A DNA stretch of 64,000 bases from Hermatobates lingyangjiaoensis. Lineage: Eukaryota > Arthropoda > Insecta > Hemiptera > Hermatobatidae. The stretch lies in assembly GCA_026182355.1 (NCBI GenBank), contig JAPFBL010000582.1, forward strand, positions 266,001 through 330,000, read 5' to 3'. This document shows, piece by piece, positions 1 through 9,275 of the stretch; position 1 is the first letter of the stretch; every line of letters begins with the position of its first letter. Under the pieces are notes generated by a model. That model did no database searches. It was not told where the DNA came from and saw nothing but the letters and a program-made list of their open reading frames with translations. Made by a program: the position numbers and the translations under genes.

Positions 1-258
1 GTGTGATTGAAAGGAAATGTAAATATTTTGTTACGTGATTAAACTAATTGGCCGGACTGATAGTTTTATAAAAAGTGTAGGAATTGGTTTGGAATATCGT
101 TTATTTTGTATTTCGTTCGTGTTTGTATAGACATTGAGGAATGAAAGGTTAAGAGCAGCAGTGTCGAGTGCCTATCAGTGACTTCCTGCGCGCCTGGGAG
201 AGGAAGTCTTGACATCTCCCAGGAAACTCGAGGCTGATCAACGCTGCACATCACGGCA
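1..258. other. Unassigned flank
   Basis: AT-rich sequence leading into the pyrimidine satellite. I see no gene, RNA or mobile-element signature in it. Confidence 0.5.
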
Positions 259-1690
259 CGCCACCTCCTCCTCCTCCATCCCTCTTCCATCTCTCCGTTA
301 TCACTCCTCCATCCCTCTTCCATCCCTCCCCCATCCATCCTCTATCCCTCCTCCATCCATCTTCCATCCCTCCTATATTCCACTTATATATCCCTCTGCC
401 ATCCCTCCTATATCTCTCTGCCATCGCTCCTATATCAGTCTTCATTCCCTCTTCCATCCCTCCCCATCCCTCCTATATCCCTCATTCATCATCTGCTATC
501 CCACCCCATCCCTCCGTCATCACTTCTCTATCCCTCATTAATCCCTCCTCTATTCCTCTTCCATATACGCTATATTCCTCTATCCCGTCTTCACCCCTCT
601 TCTATTCCCCCCATCCCTCGTATATCCCTCCTCCATCTCTCAGCCATCCCTCCTCTATCCCTCCTGCATCCCTTTCCATCCTTGCTATATCCATCTTCCA
701 TCCCTCCTATATCAGTCTTCATTCCCTCTTCCATCCCTCCCCATACCTCCTATATCCCTCCTTCATCATCTGCTATCCCACCACATCCCTCCTTCATCCC
801 TCCTTCATCATCTGCTATCCCACCACATCCCTCTTCTATCCCTCCATCGCTCCTCATTCTCTCCGCTATCCCTCCGCTATCCCTCCTCTATCCCTCTGTC
901 ATTTTTATTCTTCCTGTGTCACTCCTTCATCCCTCTTCTTCCCTCCGTCATCCCTCCTCCACATTTCCGACATCAGTCTTCTATCCTTCATTAATCCCTC
1001 CTCTATTCATCTTCCATTTACGCTATTTTCTCTATCCCGTCTTCAACCCCCTTCCATTCCCCCCATCCCTCGTATATCCTTCCTCCATCTCCCAGCCATC
1101 TCTCCTCTATCCCTCCTGCATCCCTCTTCCATCCCTCCTCTATCCCTCTGCCATCCCTCCTATATCAGTCTTTATTCCCTCTTCCATCCCTCCCCATCCC
1201 TCCTTCATCCCTCTTCTATCCCTCCTGCATCCCTCTTCCATCCCTCCCCATCCCTCCTATATCCCTCATTCATCATCTGCTATCCCACCCCATCCCTCCT
1301 TCATCCCTCTTCTATCCCTCCTTCATCCCTCTTCCATCCCTCCCCATCCCTCCTTCATCCCTCTTCTATCCCTCCTGCATCCCTCTTCCATCCCTCCCCA
1401 TCCCTCCTATATCCCTCATTCATCATCTGCTACCCCACTCCATCCCTCCTTCATCCCTCTTCTATTCCTCCATCCCTTCTCAATCTCTCCGCTCTCCCTC
1501 CTCTATCCCTCTGTCATTTTCATCCTTCCTCTGTCACTCCTTCATCCCTCTTCTTTCCTCCGTCATAGCTCCTCCATCTCTCCGTCATCACTCCTCTATC
1601 CCTCTGTTATCCCTCCTCCCTCCTTGTTCCATCCCTCTTCTATTCCTTCACCATCTCCCCTATATCCCTCCACCATCACTCCCTCATCGC
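259..1690. repeat. Pyrimidine-rich satellite (CCATCCCTCCT-like units) with a higher-order period
   Basis: About 1.4 kb built from degenerate 10-12 bp units such as CCATCCCTCCT and TATCCCT, with one strand almost purely pyrimidine. A longer period is visible: the phrase CATTAATCCCTCC begins at 536 and again at 989 (453 bp apart), and TATATCAGTCT recurs near 709 and 1161 (452 bp). Long open frames on both strands, including one of 363 codons, are low-complexity Pro/Ser/Ile strings that follow the repeat. I do not regard them as genes. Confidence 0.9.
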
Positions 1691-1699
1691 GTCCGGTTA

Positions 1700-2390
1700 C
1701 GAAATCAACACACTTTCCACGCATCAATCAATCAATTAAATACTCGTATTTCATGATGAGGAAGAGTGAATAATACCTTTTCATATTTTACACTTAAAAA
1801 AAACCCTGATTTATAAAGAGAAACTCTCTTTATAGAAATGAATATTCTGTAATGTGAGTCTCTCGTTTTCCTTTAGTTTTTCTTATATGGTTCAGGACTG
1901 ATTATTATCGTAAATTATTCATTAATCAATGATTAAGTTACTTACTTAATCAAATAATCAGGTACTTAATGCATTAATAATTAATCAGCCTACTAATTAA
2001 GTAATGTTATAATATGAATAATGAATTAATGGTGGGTTTTGTTGTAGGATTCACCCCTGAATCGTAACAACCGTATGTTAACATTTCCTCTGTCATGCAT
2101 AGTGCTCCCTTAGTACAATACTATTTGATTAATAGCTTTCATCTTGTTTTTTATTTTTTCCAAAAACAGATCAATATTTGCATTTGGAAAAAAAAACTGA
2201 GTTATGTTCAAAAGTAGATAAAAAAATTTCCAATATTCTAACTGATGGACTTTTTTATTTTTATTCTATCCTTTTTGTTTTCTGATTTTATACAATATTA
2301 CTTAAATCTCTATATAGTTGTTATGTCTTTTTCACGTATATAACTTTAAAATTCTGGAAAAAAACAATTCTGACCAATTGTTTAGGTTTA
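1700..2390. other. AT-rich unassigned sequence
   Basis: No coding, RNA or repeat signal beyond A/T homopolymers and ATTAAT-rich stretches around 1920-2000. Confidence 0.5.
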
Positions 2391-2504
2391 TTAATGTAGA
2401 TTGTAAATTTTAAAAGTATATTTTATTATTATGTTTAATTGAAGTGAATTAAGTGATGTTAGTGTAAATAAGCATTGTATTAAGAATTGTAAAAATATTG
2501 TAAA

Positions 2505-2620
2505 AAGAATTCCTTGATAATGGTCAGTGTAGACCGAAACATCGGACCCAATGTAAATACGGAAAACAAAAACAAATCATTCGGTGAGTTGTTTTATGTT
2601 TTCTATAGTTATCAATTACA
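2505..2620 (+). pseudogene. PLE ORF N-terminal fragment overlapping a degenerate hammerhead-like motif
   Basis: The frame opening at 2520 reads MVSVDRN, then NKNKSFGELFY, the start of the N-terminal block seen in many Penelope-like fragments here. The same bases form the ribozyme-like core: TTGATAA (2514-2520), one extra T, a GGTC/GACC stem (2522-2535) and GAA. The palindrome is decayed to ACATC. Homology is lost after about 2615, where an AT-rich junction leads into the foldback at 2.65-2.87 kb. This is a remnant, not a working gene. Confidence 0.6.
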
Positions 2621-2684
2621 AATATATATTAATATTAAACACATAATTTACCGTCTTACCTCATACATTGCTGCCGTAGCTGTC

Positions 2685-2716
2685 GGACCGGTTTCGGGTG
2701 TCACCCATCTTCAACA
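2685..2716 (-). ncRNA. Hammerhead-like ribozyme, family iota (minus arm)
   Basis: Read on the minus strand: TTGAAGA (C3 changed to T), one extra T, the hairpin GGGT-GTC/GAC-ACCC, GAA, the six-base palindrome ACCGGT and then C as the predicted cleavage nucleotide. Stem I flanks pair only weakly (TG/CG). The first core base is substituted, so activity is doubtful. Confidence 0.5.
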
Positions 2717-2784
2717 CGAACTGATCTAATGAATCCTACGTATCTGCTTGGTAGGGAGATAGGTAGGATTCATTAGATAAGTTT

Positions 2785-2820
2785 GTGTTGAAGATGGGTG
2801 ACACCCGAAACCGGTCCGAG
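2785..2820 (+). ncRNA. Hammerhead-like ribozyme, family iota (plus arm)
   Basis: TTGAAGA 2788-2794, extra T 2795, stem-loop GGGT-GAC-ACCC 2796-2806, GAA 2807-2809, palindrome ACCGGT 2810-2815, C 2816. Same as the minus arm, with the same substituted first core base. Confidence 0.5.
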
Positions 2821-2982
2821 AGCTACGGCAGAAATGTACGAGGTAAGAAGGTATATTATGTGTTTAATAATAATAATACTAACCTCTGTGATAATGATGA
2901 AATGCATGAACAAATATATATATATATATATTATATATATATATATCATATATAGTCAAACCACAATAAGAAAATGGGGAGT

Positions 2983-3045
2983 TGGGTTTTTGACTCTGAC
3001 GAAGACCGCTTGTTACGGTTGAAAGATCTTAGTCTTGTTTTCCCA
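2983..3045 (+). ncRNA. Hammerhead-like ribozyme, family alpha (best-supported copy)
   Basis: Elements in order: outer stem I TGGG (2983-2986) with CCCA (3042-3045); inner stem I GACT (2992-2995) with AGTC (3031-3034); core CTGACGA (2996-3002); one extra A; stem II GACCG (3004-3008) with CGGTT (3016-3020) around loop CTTGTTA; GAA; palindromic stem III AGATCT (3024-3029); T3030 as the predicted cleavage nucleotide. Stem I has an internal loop of the kind hammerheads use for tertiary contact with loop II. The roughly 60 bp downstream leader (TTGTGGTTTGATCATTG, then TTTCACGTG) continues to (TA)n. This is the commonest family in the window. Confidence 0.75.
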
Positions 3046-3313
3046 TTTTCTTATTGTGGTTTGATCATTGATTGTTATTTCACGTGTTTATGTGAAATCT
3101 TTATATATATATATATATATATAATATATATATATATATATTGGCTGCACTGCGTGTCATTGTATCGTTGTTTACATCGGCCAATGGACGCATTTACGTC
3201 TCCGTCCTTCATTCTTTCTCCTTTTTATTTTCTTTTTTTCTTCTCTCCTGAAGACGGCAAGACGCCGAGATTCGTGAGTGTTAGTCCTTTTTCTTGTGTT
3301 CTCTAGCTGTAAG

Positions 3314-3344
<31 letters not shown>

Positions 3345-3461
3345 TCACGTAACTCACCACAAATGATTGAAAATAATCGCTCTGGACCTTTCGTTTTTAC
3401 GTCTGAATATTATATCACGCGTTATTATGACAATTTTGTATATATATATAATACATAGTTA

Positions 3462-3672
3462 AATAACGCCCCATATTTGTCTTGTATCTGTTTCTTACAC
3501 AATTTCTCCAGTTTCCGGATTTCCTTCCTCGTCTCTTCATAAAAACTATAATGTTTGTCACCAATATTGCTTATAGCAATACAAATTAATGAAGAGATGA
3601 CGAAGGAATTCCGGAAACTGGAGAAATTGTGTAAGAAACAGATACAAGCCAAATATGGGGCGTTATTTAACA
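3462..3672. repeat. Foldback of PLE ORF N-terminal block
   Basis: The left arm (3462-3545, minus sense) and right arm (3585-3672, plus sense) are near-identical inverted copies encoding RKLEKLCKKQIQ..YGALFN. The spacer is about 40 bp. The right arm continues to EGLLPTFTNIYI at the ATATAT palindrome near 3710. Confidence 0.8.
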
Positions 3673-3722
3673 ATATATGTTTAAATGAAGGACTGCTTCC
3701 AACTTTTACAAATATATATATT
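3582..3722 (+). pseudogene. PLE ORF N-terminal fragment (EGLLPTFTNIY)
   Basis: Reads NEEMTKEFRKLEKLCKKQ, then AKYGALFNNICLNEGLLP, then TFTNIYI, where coding sequence merges into ATATATAT. The FN..C..EGLLP block recurs at more than ten loci in this window and marks the start of Penelope-like ORFs. It has no RT or endonuclease attached. The frame left after the block is non-homologous. Confidence 0.65.
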
Positions 3723-3895
3723 TGTAAATTTGGGGAGCAATCCTTCTTTTATACATGTTTTGTTGAACGACCTTTGTACTGTGGCATGAATAAATTTCAT
3801 TGTCTATCTTTCAAGTTTTCTCACCTTTGTTTTAAATATTTCTGGTACTAAATATACTAGTTCTCCAAATGCTTTATTCTTTATAACTGACATGT
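3715..3895 (-). pseudogene. PLE ORF N-terminal fragment starting inside a ribozyme
   Basis: On the minus strand an ATG within the ribozyme palindrome (ACATGT, 3890-3895) opens MSVIKNKAFGELVYLVP, continuing KVRKLE. A stop follows (TAG near 3810), and the block resumes in another frame as FNKTCIKEGLLPKFTNIY up to 3722. One or two frame-disrupting changes make it a pseudogene. It meets the plus-strand fragment head-on at the ATATAT centre near 3715. Confidence 0.65.
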
Positions 3896-3926
3896 TTCGG
3901 TCTCCTTGACCATCTTCAGAGTTAAT
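3881..3926 (-). ncRNA. Hammerhead-like ribozyme, family theta, with embedded ATG
   Basis: Minus-strand reading: stem I ATTAACT (3920-3926) pairs with AGTTATAA (3881-3888) for five consecutive pairs; core CTGAAGA (3913-3919); extra T (3912); stem II GGTC/GACC (3908-3911 with 3899-3902); GAA; palindrome ACATGT (3890-3895); C (3889). All core positions match the hammerhead consensus apart from the extra nucleotide. The ORF start codon lies in the palindrome, 5' of the predicted cut. Confidence 0.75.
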
Positions 3927-4014
3927 CATATTCCTATAAAAAAAAACAACTTATTCCTACTAACTACCATTATATACAGTATACATTTCTTAAATTAACA
4001 GTATAATCTTTCAT

Positions 4015-4582
4015 AACATCCAGAAAAAGCAGCAAAAGAAGTAACTAACAGAGAAACTAGAAATACGAGTGTAATAGCTGTGAGGCCGAATGACATCAGG
4101 AAAAACATTATAAAAACAATATGGACAGGATGGAAAACCGAATGGAATAAAGAAACCACCCAACTTTGGAAAATAATGGGACCCATTGGGACAACATTGA
4201 ACACTGGATCAGGAAATCGGGAAACGAATGTGATATTAAACCGCCTACGTATAGGTCACACACGAGTTACACATAGTTACCTGTTATCAAAAGAGCAAAG
4301 ACCCTCTTGCCCAAAATGTAATGAAATATTGACGGTGGCTCACTTAATTGAAGAATGTCCACAATTAGAACAAGAAAGGATGTCTGCAGGCATACCATCA
4401 AAATTAATAATAGCACTAGCCCCTGATAATAAATATTCCAACGAAGTGACATCATTCCTGAAGGAAATAAATTTATATAATAAAATATGAGAAACTAAAG
4501 AACTGAACAAAATGAGACAGTGCTAATGTCCAAGTAGACGATGCACTTATCAACCTAAATAAAAAAAAAAAACATCCAGAAA
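4015..4582 (+). mobile_element. 5'-truncated non-LTR retrotransposon with target-site duplications
   Basis: A 12-bp direct repeat, AACATCCAGAAA, flanks the insertion (4015-4026 and 4571-4582). Between them are the 3' end of an ORF, a short 3' UTR and an A-rich tail (about 4559-4570). This is the classic product of target-primed reverse transcription with 5' truncation. Confidence 0.88.
4026..4490 (+). pseudogene. Non-LTR retrotransposon ORF2 C-terminus (end of RNase H and zinc-binding tail)
   Basis: The open frame runs without a stop from the 5' target-site duplication (KAAKEVTNRETRN, resembling the end of an RNase H domain) to a TGA at 4488-4490. It carries the post-RNase H region typical of R1/I/jockey-type elements: LRIGHTRVTHSYLL, then a C..C...H....C cluster (CPKCNEILTVAHLIEEC). 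The RT and most of RNase H are lost by 5' truncation, so it is a dead fragment even though the remaining frame is intact. The clade assignment is by motif style only. Confidence 0.8.
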
Positions 4583-4611
4583 TAGTTCTATCACCAAAAT
4601 AGAACCCAACT

Positions 4612-4712
4612 CAGTTGGGTTTTTGACTCTGACGAAAACCGCTGGTTACGGTTGAAAGATCTTAGTCTTGTGTTCCCATTTTGTTATTGTGATTTGATCA
4701 TTGATATATATA
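4612..4712 (+). ncRNA. Hammerhead-like ribozyme, family alpha, decayed copy and leader
   Basis: Keeps GGGTTTTTGACT, CTGACGA, GAAAGATCTT and AGTC, but stem II is mutated (AAACCGCTGGTTACGGTT). It runs into (TA)n at 4706-4730. Confidence 0.6.
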
Positions 4713-4736
4713 TATATATATATATATATACTAAAC

Positions 4737-4982
4737 ATAAGAAACGGTTCACAAGGACTATAAAACTTTAAATTACACAAAGCACGACACAGAAAAAAGA
4801 ATAAAAATAACACTTACAGAAAAGAACTTTGCGCTCCGTTCTTCGACGTGGGGAGATCTCTCTCACTTCGTCCTCTCTTCTAGTCTACTCCTGATGACGA
4901 ACAACAGTTCGAAATATTGAATTCTATAAGTGTTCTTTTTATTCTTTTTTCTGTGTCGTGCTTTGTGTAATTTAAAGTTATA
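4737..4982. repeat. Foldback around ribozyme family epsilon
   Basis: The left arm (4762-4830) and right arm (4915-4982) are inverted: AAACTTTAAATTACACAAAG against CTTTGTGTAATTTAAAGTT. The plus-strand ribozyme core sits in the right half. Confidence 0.7.
4886..4922 (+). ncRNA. Hammerhead-like ribozyme, family epsilon
   Basis: Core CTGATGA 4891-4897, extra C 4898, stem II GAAC-AACA-GTTC 4899-4910, GAA 4911-4913, palindrome ATAT 4914-4917, then T. Stem I ACTC/GAAT pairs at three of four positions, with a C-A mismatch at the third, as in other members of this family. Confidence 0.68.
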
Positions 4983-4989
4983 TATATAC

Positions 4990-5095
4990 ATACCATGTAT
5001 TTGGATTTGACCAATTTTTTAGGTTCTAGATCAAACTCTACCGACATTTTGGTTTTTTTTTTAACCTTTTTCATAGGCAGAAGTAAAAATTTTTT
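4990..5095 (-). repeat. Decayed PLE leader, family lambda
   Basis: On the minus strand, CCTATGAAAAAGGTT, AACC and then TGTCGGTAGAGTTTGA match the family lambda leader at 30.2 and 48.8 kb. The ribozyme core is degraded. Confidence 0.5.
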
Positions 5096-5690
5096 GAATA
5101 CAAAAATGAAATTTATATTATAACATACTTGTATAAGAAATGTTCATTATTTATTTAAACATCGTCAATGTTTATTGTGATACATTCGATTATATAGTTA
5201 TATGGGTCAATACTGAAAATAACTTTAGCAACATATTTGTAACGTTTTTTTTTGCTTCTTCATTGGTATTTCCTATGATCTATCTGAACCTCTGAAGAAA
5301 GGTGGTTTCTTTTTAAGCAGTCGTAAATAAGCAGCACTAAGGGACTTATTTATGCGTGTATATTTATTTATAGTGGGTTAGTCTGGCACAGTCATGCACC
5401 TTTTCCAGTTTTGGCAGAATTCGGATGAGTCATTATCACTTTGTCTATTTTTAACGAATGTGTTCCGCGAAAGCTAGCCAATAGTTACACAAGGGGTTTT
5501 TTTTAACGCACTCATCTTTTTAATGAAGAACTGTTTTCTACTTGATATCGTAACAAATCAAAAAAAAAAAAATTAATGAAAATATAACAATACAAAACTA
5601 CAGCTTTTCACTTTAAAATAATCCAATTTTAATTAAAAAAAGTTCTTTTAGTGTGATAATTTAAAATAAGTACAGTTAACCCACATTACA
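5096..5690. other. AT-rich unassigned sequence
   Basis: No supported gene or repeat identity; poly-A/T runs at 5517 and 5562. Confidence 0.45.
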
Positions 5691-5724
5691 CAAGTTTATT
5701 AACGCGTTGTACTACATACACTAT

Positions 5725-5960
5725 TCCTTGGTTAATGCCTGAAGAAGAACACTATGTGTTCGAAACGCGTTGTTTATATTATTAAATTTCTGTATGTGGA
5801 GACCATTTCATTAGCTTTTTACCTTGCAATGAGTAAATACCACATAATAACTGATTGCACTACCTTAGAATTGCAGAAGTTATTTTCATTTTCAAGTTTC
5901 TTAAAATTATTAATCATATTACTTTCAGAATTAGTAGTAATCATGTTGATTATATCTCGT
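5725..5960 (+). mobile_element. PLE ribozyme unit, family zeta, with leader
   Basis: A hammerhead-like core at 5739-5771 is followed by the family zeta leader (TATGTGGAGACCATTTCATT, then GAGTAAATACCACATAATAA), which recurs at 7.39, 16.9, 18.0, 28.3, 39.5 and 40.2 kb. In the core, CTGAAGA 5739-5745, extra A, GAACAC-TAT-GTGTTC 5747-5761, GAA, palindrome ACGCGT 5765-5770 and T 5771 are all intact. Stem I next to the core is only G-C plus a wobble; TTAAT/ATTAA may pair further out. Confidence 0.65.
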
Positions 5961-6104
5961 AAAGTCTCAGGAGAGCTCGATCGGTTTTTGGTCCCATCTT
6001 TTTGTTTCCATCTTCAAAAACTCTTGAGCATCGGAGTTGCATTTGAAGATTGCATTTTTTTATTTGAACGTCTTTATTCTAGGTTCAAATAAAACTGACG
6101 TGAG

Positions 6105-6200
6105 ATGGGTTTTTGACTCTGACGAAGACCGCTTGTTACGGTTGAAAGATATTAGTCTTATTTTCCCATTTTGTTATTGTGGTTTGATCATTGATATATA
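6105..6200 (+). ncRNA. Hammerhead-like ribozyme, family alpha
   Basis: GACT 6115-6118 and CTGACGA 6119-6125 with an intact stem II; the palindrome is changed to AGATAT. The leader runs to (TA)n at about 6195. Confidence 0.6.
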
Positions 6201-6204
6201 TATA

Positions 6205-6320
6205 TACATAGTTCACACAGGAGAAAGAAAAACAAATAAAATCACACACAAAAAAGACTCACAACGATATTTCGACATTCGTCGTCAGGTAGAAGTAGTC
6301 CCTTTGAGTAGCTGAAGCTA
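6205..6320 (-). ncRNA. Hammerhead-like ribozyme, family epsilon, minus copy
   Basis: Minus-strand CTGACGA (tail near 6287), a short GAC..GTC stem, GAA, ATAT and C. The leader matches the copy at 53.89-53.99 kb. Confidence 0.5.
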
Positions 6321-6324
6321 ACTG

Positions 6325-6392
6325 ATATATATATATATAAATATATATATAATATATAATATATATATATATAATATATATATATATATATT
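6325..6392. repeat. (TA)n microsatellite
   Basis: Interrupted TA dinucleotide tract between two PLE-derived units. Confidence 0.9.
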
Positions 6393-6560
6393 TGATCAAA
6401 CCACAAAAAGAAAATGGGAAAACAAGACTAAGATCTTTCAACCGTAACAAGCGGTCTTCGTTAACAAGAGTCCACTTGTCAACCGCTTGTTACGGTTGAA
6501 TGATCTTAGTCTTGTTTTCCCATTTCTTATTGTGGTTTGATCATTGATATATATATATAT
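6392..6560. repeat. Foldback of family alpha unit
   Basis: Minus copy 6397-6466 and plus copy 6480-6543 meet at AACAAGAGTCCACTTG. Neither has an intact CTGACGA, because the junction falls inside stem II. Confidence 0.75.
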
Positions 6561-6620
6561 ATATTTGAACCTAGAAAATTTGACCAAATCCCGATTAGAT
6601 AACGATATATATTGAATCTG

Positions 6621-6660
<40 letters not shown>

Positions 6661-6780
6661 ATGATCAAACCACAATAAGAAATGGGAAAACAAGACTATT
6701 TCTTGTGGTTTGATCATTGATTGTTATTTCACGTGTTTATGTGAAAGCTTTATATATATATATATATATATATACATATT
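6560..6780. repeat. (TA)n tracts, lambda leader scrap and a short family alpha foldback
   Basis: A (TA)n tract at 6617-6658 is followed by a minimal foldback (TCAATGATCAAACCACAA, then TTGTGGTTTGATCATTGA) that keeps only the alpha leader, then another TA tract near 6752-6774. Confidence 0.7.
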
Positions 6781-6935
6781 AACAGATTCAATAATATATT
6801 GACCGTTTGAATGAATAGGTGTGTTATCTAATCGGGATTCGGTCAAATTTTCTAGGTTCAAAAATCAAACTCTCATTGCCGACGTTTCGGTTTTATTTGA
6901 AAATACATTTTCGTTGGAAATGACCTTCTTACATA
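6780..6935 (-). mobile_element. PLE leader, family lambda (minus)
   Basis: ACAGATTCAATAATATATTG and GCCGACGTTTCGGTTTT are the reverse complements of the family lambda leader and its GGTTTT..AACCGAAACGTC core, here without a recognisable CTGANGA. Confidence 0.55.
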
Positions 6936-7384
6936 TGTTATAGAAAGGATTTTATCCTACAATGAATAATTACAAATTATTTGTTTTAAAAAGTAAACTG
7001 TGTTGGTAGGCCAGCAGACTGTATTTATGTTCATTCTAGGCGACGGAATAGCCATGTCATGTCATCCAAGATGACTGCGACTAGTTGAGTAGGCGTGTAT
7101 AGGTTTGCAGGTGAGGCGACGTGAACAAGGCTGGTGTAGGATTTCTTTGTTAGCTAACCAGTTCAGCCACTGCGCTGTCCCAAGCTCTGTCTATAGTTCT
7201 GCTTTAGTCTTGGCAATTGTTTGTTTACGTAAACGTTATTGTTCCACGGAATGAATACCGGCTAGTGTAAATCTTTTTTCATTCTCACGTGCGTTTATTT
7301 CAAAATGTTTTTACTCTTATTTACACGCACTTCATAAGCATTGTATTTTATAACCATTCCTTACTTAGGATACACTTAATGAAT
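6936..7384. other. Unassigned sequence
   Basis: Slightly less AT-rich around 7010-7210. No frame, RNA or repeat family recognised. Confidence 0.4.
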
Positions 7385-7386
7385 CA

Positions 7387-7830
7387 TTTGTGGAGACCAT
7401 TTCATTAGCTTTTTACCCCAAAATGAGTAAATACCACATAATAACTGATTACACTACCTTTCTTTTTTTTCCATTTTTTTAACCGATCCCCCAGCTGGTT
7501 AGATTCACCAGCCCTTTACAGTTTTTTTGTTTGATCGGTGATTCTACATTGAGGTGTCTCCTAAATAGGAATCTTTAACGAGTACCTGACATCACACAGG
7601 CTCGGGACCGACGGCCTAACGTCCTCTCCGAGGGACGACGTACTCAGATTAATTCACATCCTCATGTGAATAAACTGAAGGCCAAAGTAGGTATCGAACC
7701 CTGGACCTAACAGTTCAGAGGCGAGTACGTTAACCTCTGAAAAGTTCAAAAACGAACCTTAAAGTTCAGTAACGAACGTACAAAAAGTTCAGTACGTTAA
7801 CCTAGCCTTCTTGCACTACCTTAGAATTTA
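7387..7830. repeat. Family zeta leader interrupted by a SINE
   Basis: The zeta leader (TGTGGAGACCATTTCATTAG, then ATAACTGATTACACTACCTT) stops at 7460 and resumes at 7814 with CACTACCTTAGAATT. The SINE lies between the two halves. Confidence 0.75.
7461..7813 (-). mobile_element. tRNA-derived SINE with 9-bp target-site duplication
   Basis: Bounded by CACTACCTT at 7452-7460 and 7814-7822. In minus orientation: tRNA-like head (box B as the reverse complement of GGTATCGAACCCTGG near 7692), body with GACGTTAGGCCGTCGGTCCC, tail AGAATCACCGATC, then GGGGGATCGGTT and an A-rich end (the T run at 7461). The nested insertion makes this SINE younger than the zeta fragment. Confidence 0.85.
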
Positions 7831-8205
7831 GGGATATGACAGTAAATTTAAAAAATGAAAACAGAATTTTAATTATTGCGACAGATTTAATATTAAAATG
7901 ATGTATATTCTAAAAATCATTTGTATATTTTAAAAACATATGAAAATTTAATTTTCCGGATGGTGTTTAAATCAAAAAATAAAAAGTCAGTCAAAAGAGA
8001 ATACAATGATTTTCATAGCTCTCCAATGATATTTTACTTCAAAATTATAATTTTAAGGAAATAATTATTAATTTAAATAATAATTCACTATATACCTAAA
8101 TAATAATTATATCTTGATATAGCTTGTTCCTTTTTGTGTTTTTTGTTTTCTTTTGGTTAATGAATTTGTTTTCAGTACTTATGTTTTCAATAAATCATTT
8201 TTGGG
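7831..8205. other. AT-rich unassigned sequence
   Basis: No supported feature. Confidence 0.45.
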
Positions 8206-8209
8206 CTTG

Positions 8210-8290
8210 AAAATGCAAAACAATTTTTGGCGAAACGTCAGCTTTGGACAAAATCCTCAAGAATCCTATTTTGAATTTTAACTTTATATG
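8210..8290 (+). ncRNA. Degenerate hammerhead-like motif, family kappa
   Basis: TTGAAAA, extra T, a GCAAAA..TTTTTGGC stem, GAA, palindrome ACGT, then C. The core is substituted at several bases, so it is probably inactive. Related copies lie at 61.70 and 62.64 kb. Confidence 0.45.
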
Positions 8291-8474
8291 TTTGTAAAAT
8301 ATTTTTCGAATTTATGTATAACCACATTGGTATACATAACTACGATAATGTAATGCAAGGAACAAAAAAGGTCAAAAAACAGGATTATATCAAAATTTGA
8401 TTTTTATCGTAATCAGAAAAAAAGGTTCTGTGTTCGATTGACACTTGAGTATTAATACTTATGTGCATGGGAAT

Positions 8475-8792
8475 TAATATACACTATAAATTCGGAAAAA
8501 ACGATCCAAACTGGACAAACATAAATTCAAAAACGAAAATGAGTATCGCACAGAGTAAAGAAATACACTTACTGACTTATATTTTGGGAAAATCCGCCTT
8601 CAGGAAAAAGGAGAGAAGGGGACTAAGCACGCTTTTAACGCAGGGTTACCCTGACGTTGCGTTTACACTGTGCTTGTTTTCCCTCTCTCTTTTCTTCTGA
8701 AGACGGATTTCCCGAAAAATTGAGTCTGTAAGTGTATTTCTTTACTCTGTGTGTTACTCTTTTTCGTTTTTGAACTTGGTTTATATATTTAT
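8475..8792. repeat. Foldback of ribozyme family beta
   Basis: Minus arm 8490-8630 (GAGTAAAGAAATACACTTAC) and plus arm 8680-8785 (GTAAGTGTATTTCTTTACTC). The plus arm carries CTGAAGA-C-GGATTTCCC-GAAA (near 8696-8716). Confidence 0.75.
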
Positions 8793-8796
8793 ATAT

Positions 8797-8940
8797 ATAT
8801 ATATAACACTTAAAATAAATAGTGACAAATAGACTGAAACATAACAAAAGACTCACTTTTCAATATTTCGATCGTAATGGCGGTCGTCCTCAGGAGAAGA
8901 AGTGAATTGACGGAGGGATGACAGTCAACTAAACTATATA
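8797..8940 (-). ncRNA. Hammerhead-like ribozyme, family delta, with leader
   Basis: On the minus strand: stem I CTTCTC (8894-8899) with GAAAAG (8856-8861), five of six pairs; core CTGAGGA (8887-8893); extra C; stem II GACCG/CGATC; GAA; palindrome ATAT (8863-8866); T. Followed by the leader GTGAGTCTTTTGTTATGTTT. Confidence 0.7.
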
Positions 8941-8944
8941 TGTA

Positions 8945-9060
8945 TACAGATTCAGAGCAAGGGTTCTCGAGGATTTTGGTCAATAAAAAATTCAGCTAGT
9001 TAATATCTGCCATCTAGTTTATTGACCAAAATCCTCGAGAACCCTTGCTCTGAATCTGGA
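8945..9060. repeat. Foldback TTCAGAGCAAGGGTTCTCG..CGAGAACCCTTGCTCTGAA
   Basis: Arms of about 40 bp (8950-8990 and 9018-9055) around a 25-bp spacer, in the same setting of (TA)n and PLE leader scraps. Confidence 0.8.
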
Positions 9061-9156
9061 TAAATCAGTGGTCGAGAAGCTACATCAGTATATATATAAT
9101 ACTATATATATATAACTTGTTGTCTAATACAACAAGACTGATACAACTGTATCAGT

Positions 9157-9275
9157 TGGGTTTTTGACTCTGACGAAGACCGCTTGTCACGGTTGAAAGA
9201 TCTTAGTCTTGTTTTCCCATTTTCTTATTGTGGTTTGATCATTGATTGTTATTTCACGTGTTTATGTGAAATCTT

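Larger units (their letters stand above)
2648..2868. repeat. Inverted dimer (foldback) of PLE ribozyme family iota
   Basis: The left arm (2648-2750) and right arm (2755-2868) are inverted copies around GTAGG/CCTAC near 2752. Each arm contains the hammerhead-like core and the leader reading AGCTACGGCAG away from it. The same family recurs as a foldback at 56.90-57.10 kb. Confidence 0.8.

Noticed and set aside
682..1773. 363-codon open frame rich in Pro/Ser/Ile
   Set aside because: It follows the pyrimidine satellite exactly. Both strands and other frames are also open, and there is no domain or codon signal.
2798..6450. Frames containing DSDEDRLLRLKDLSLVFPF and similar, recurring at many loci
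   Set aside because: These are chance translations of the family alpha ribozyme and leader. Conservation is explained by RNA structure, and the frame is broken in most copies.
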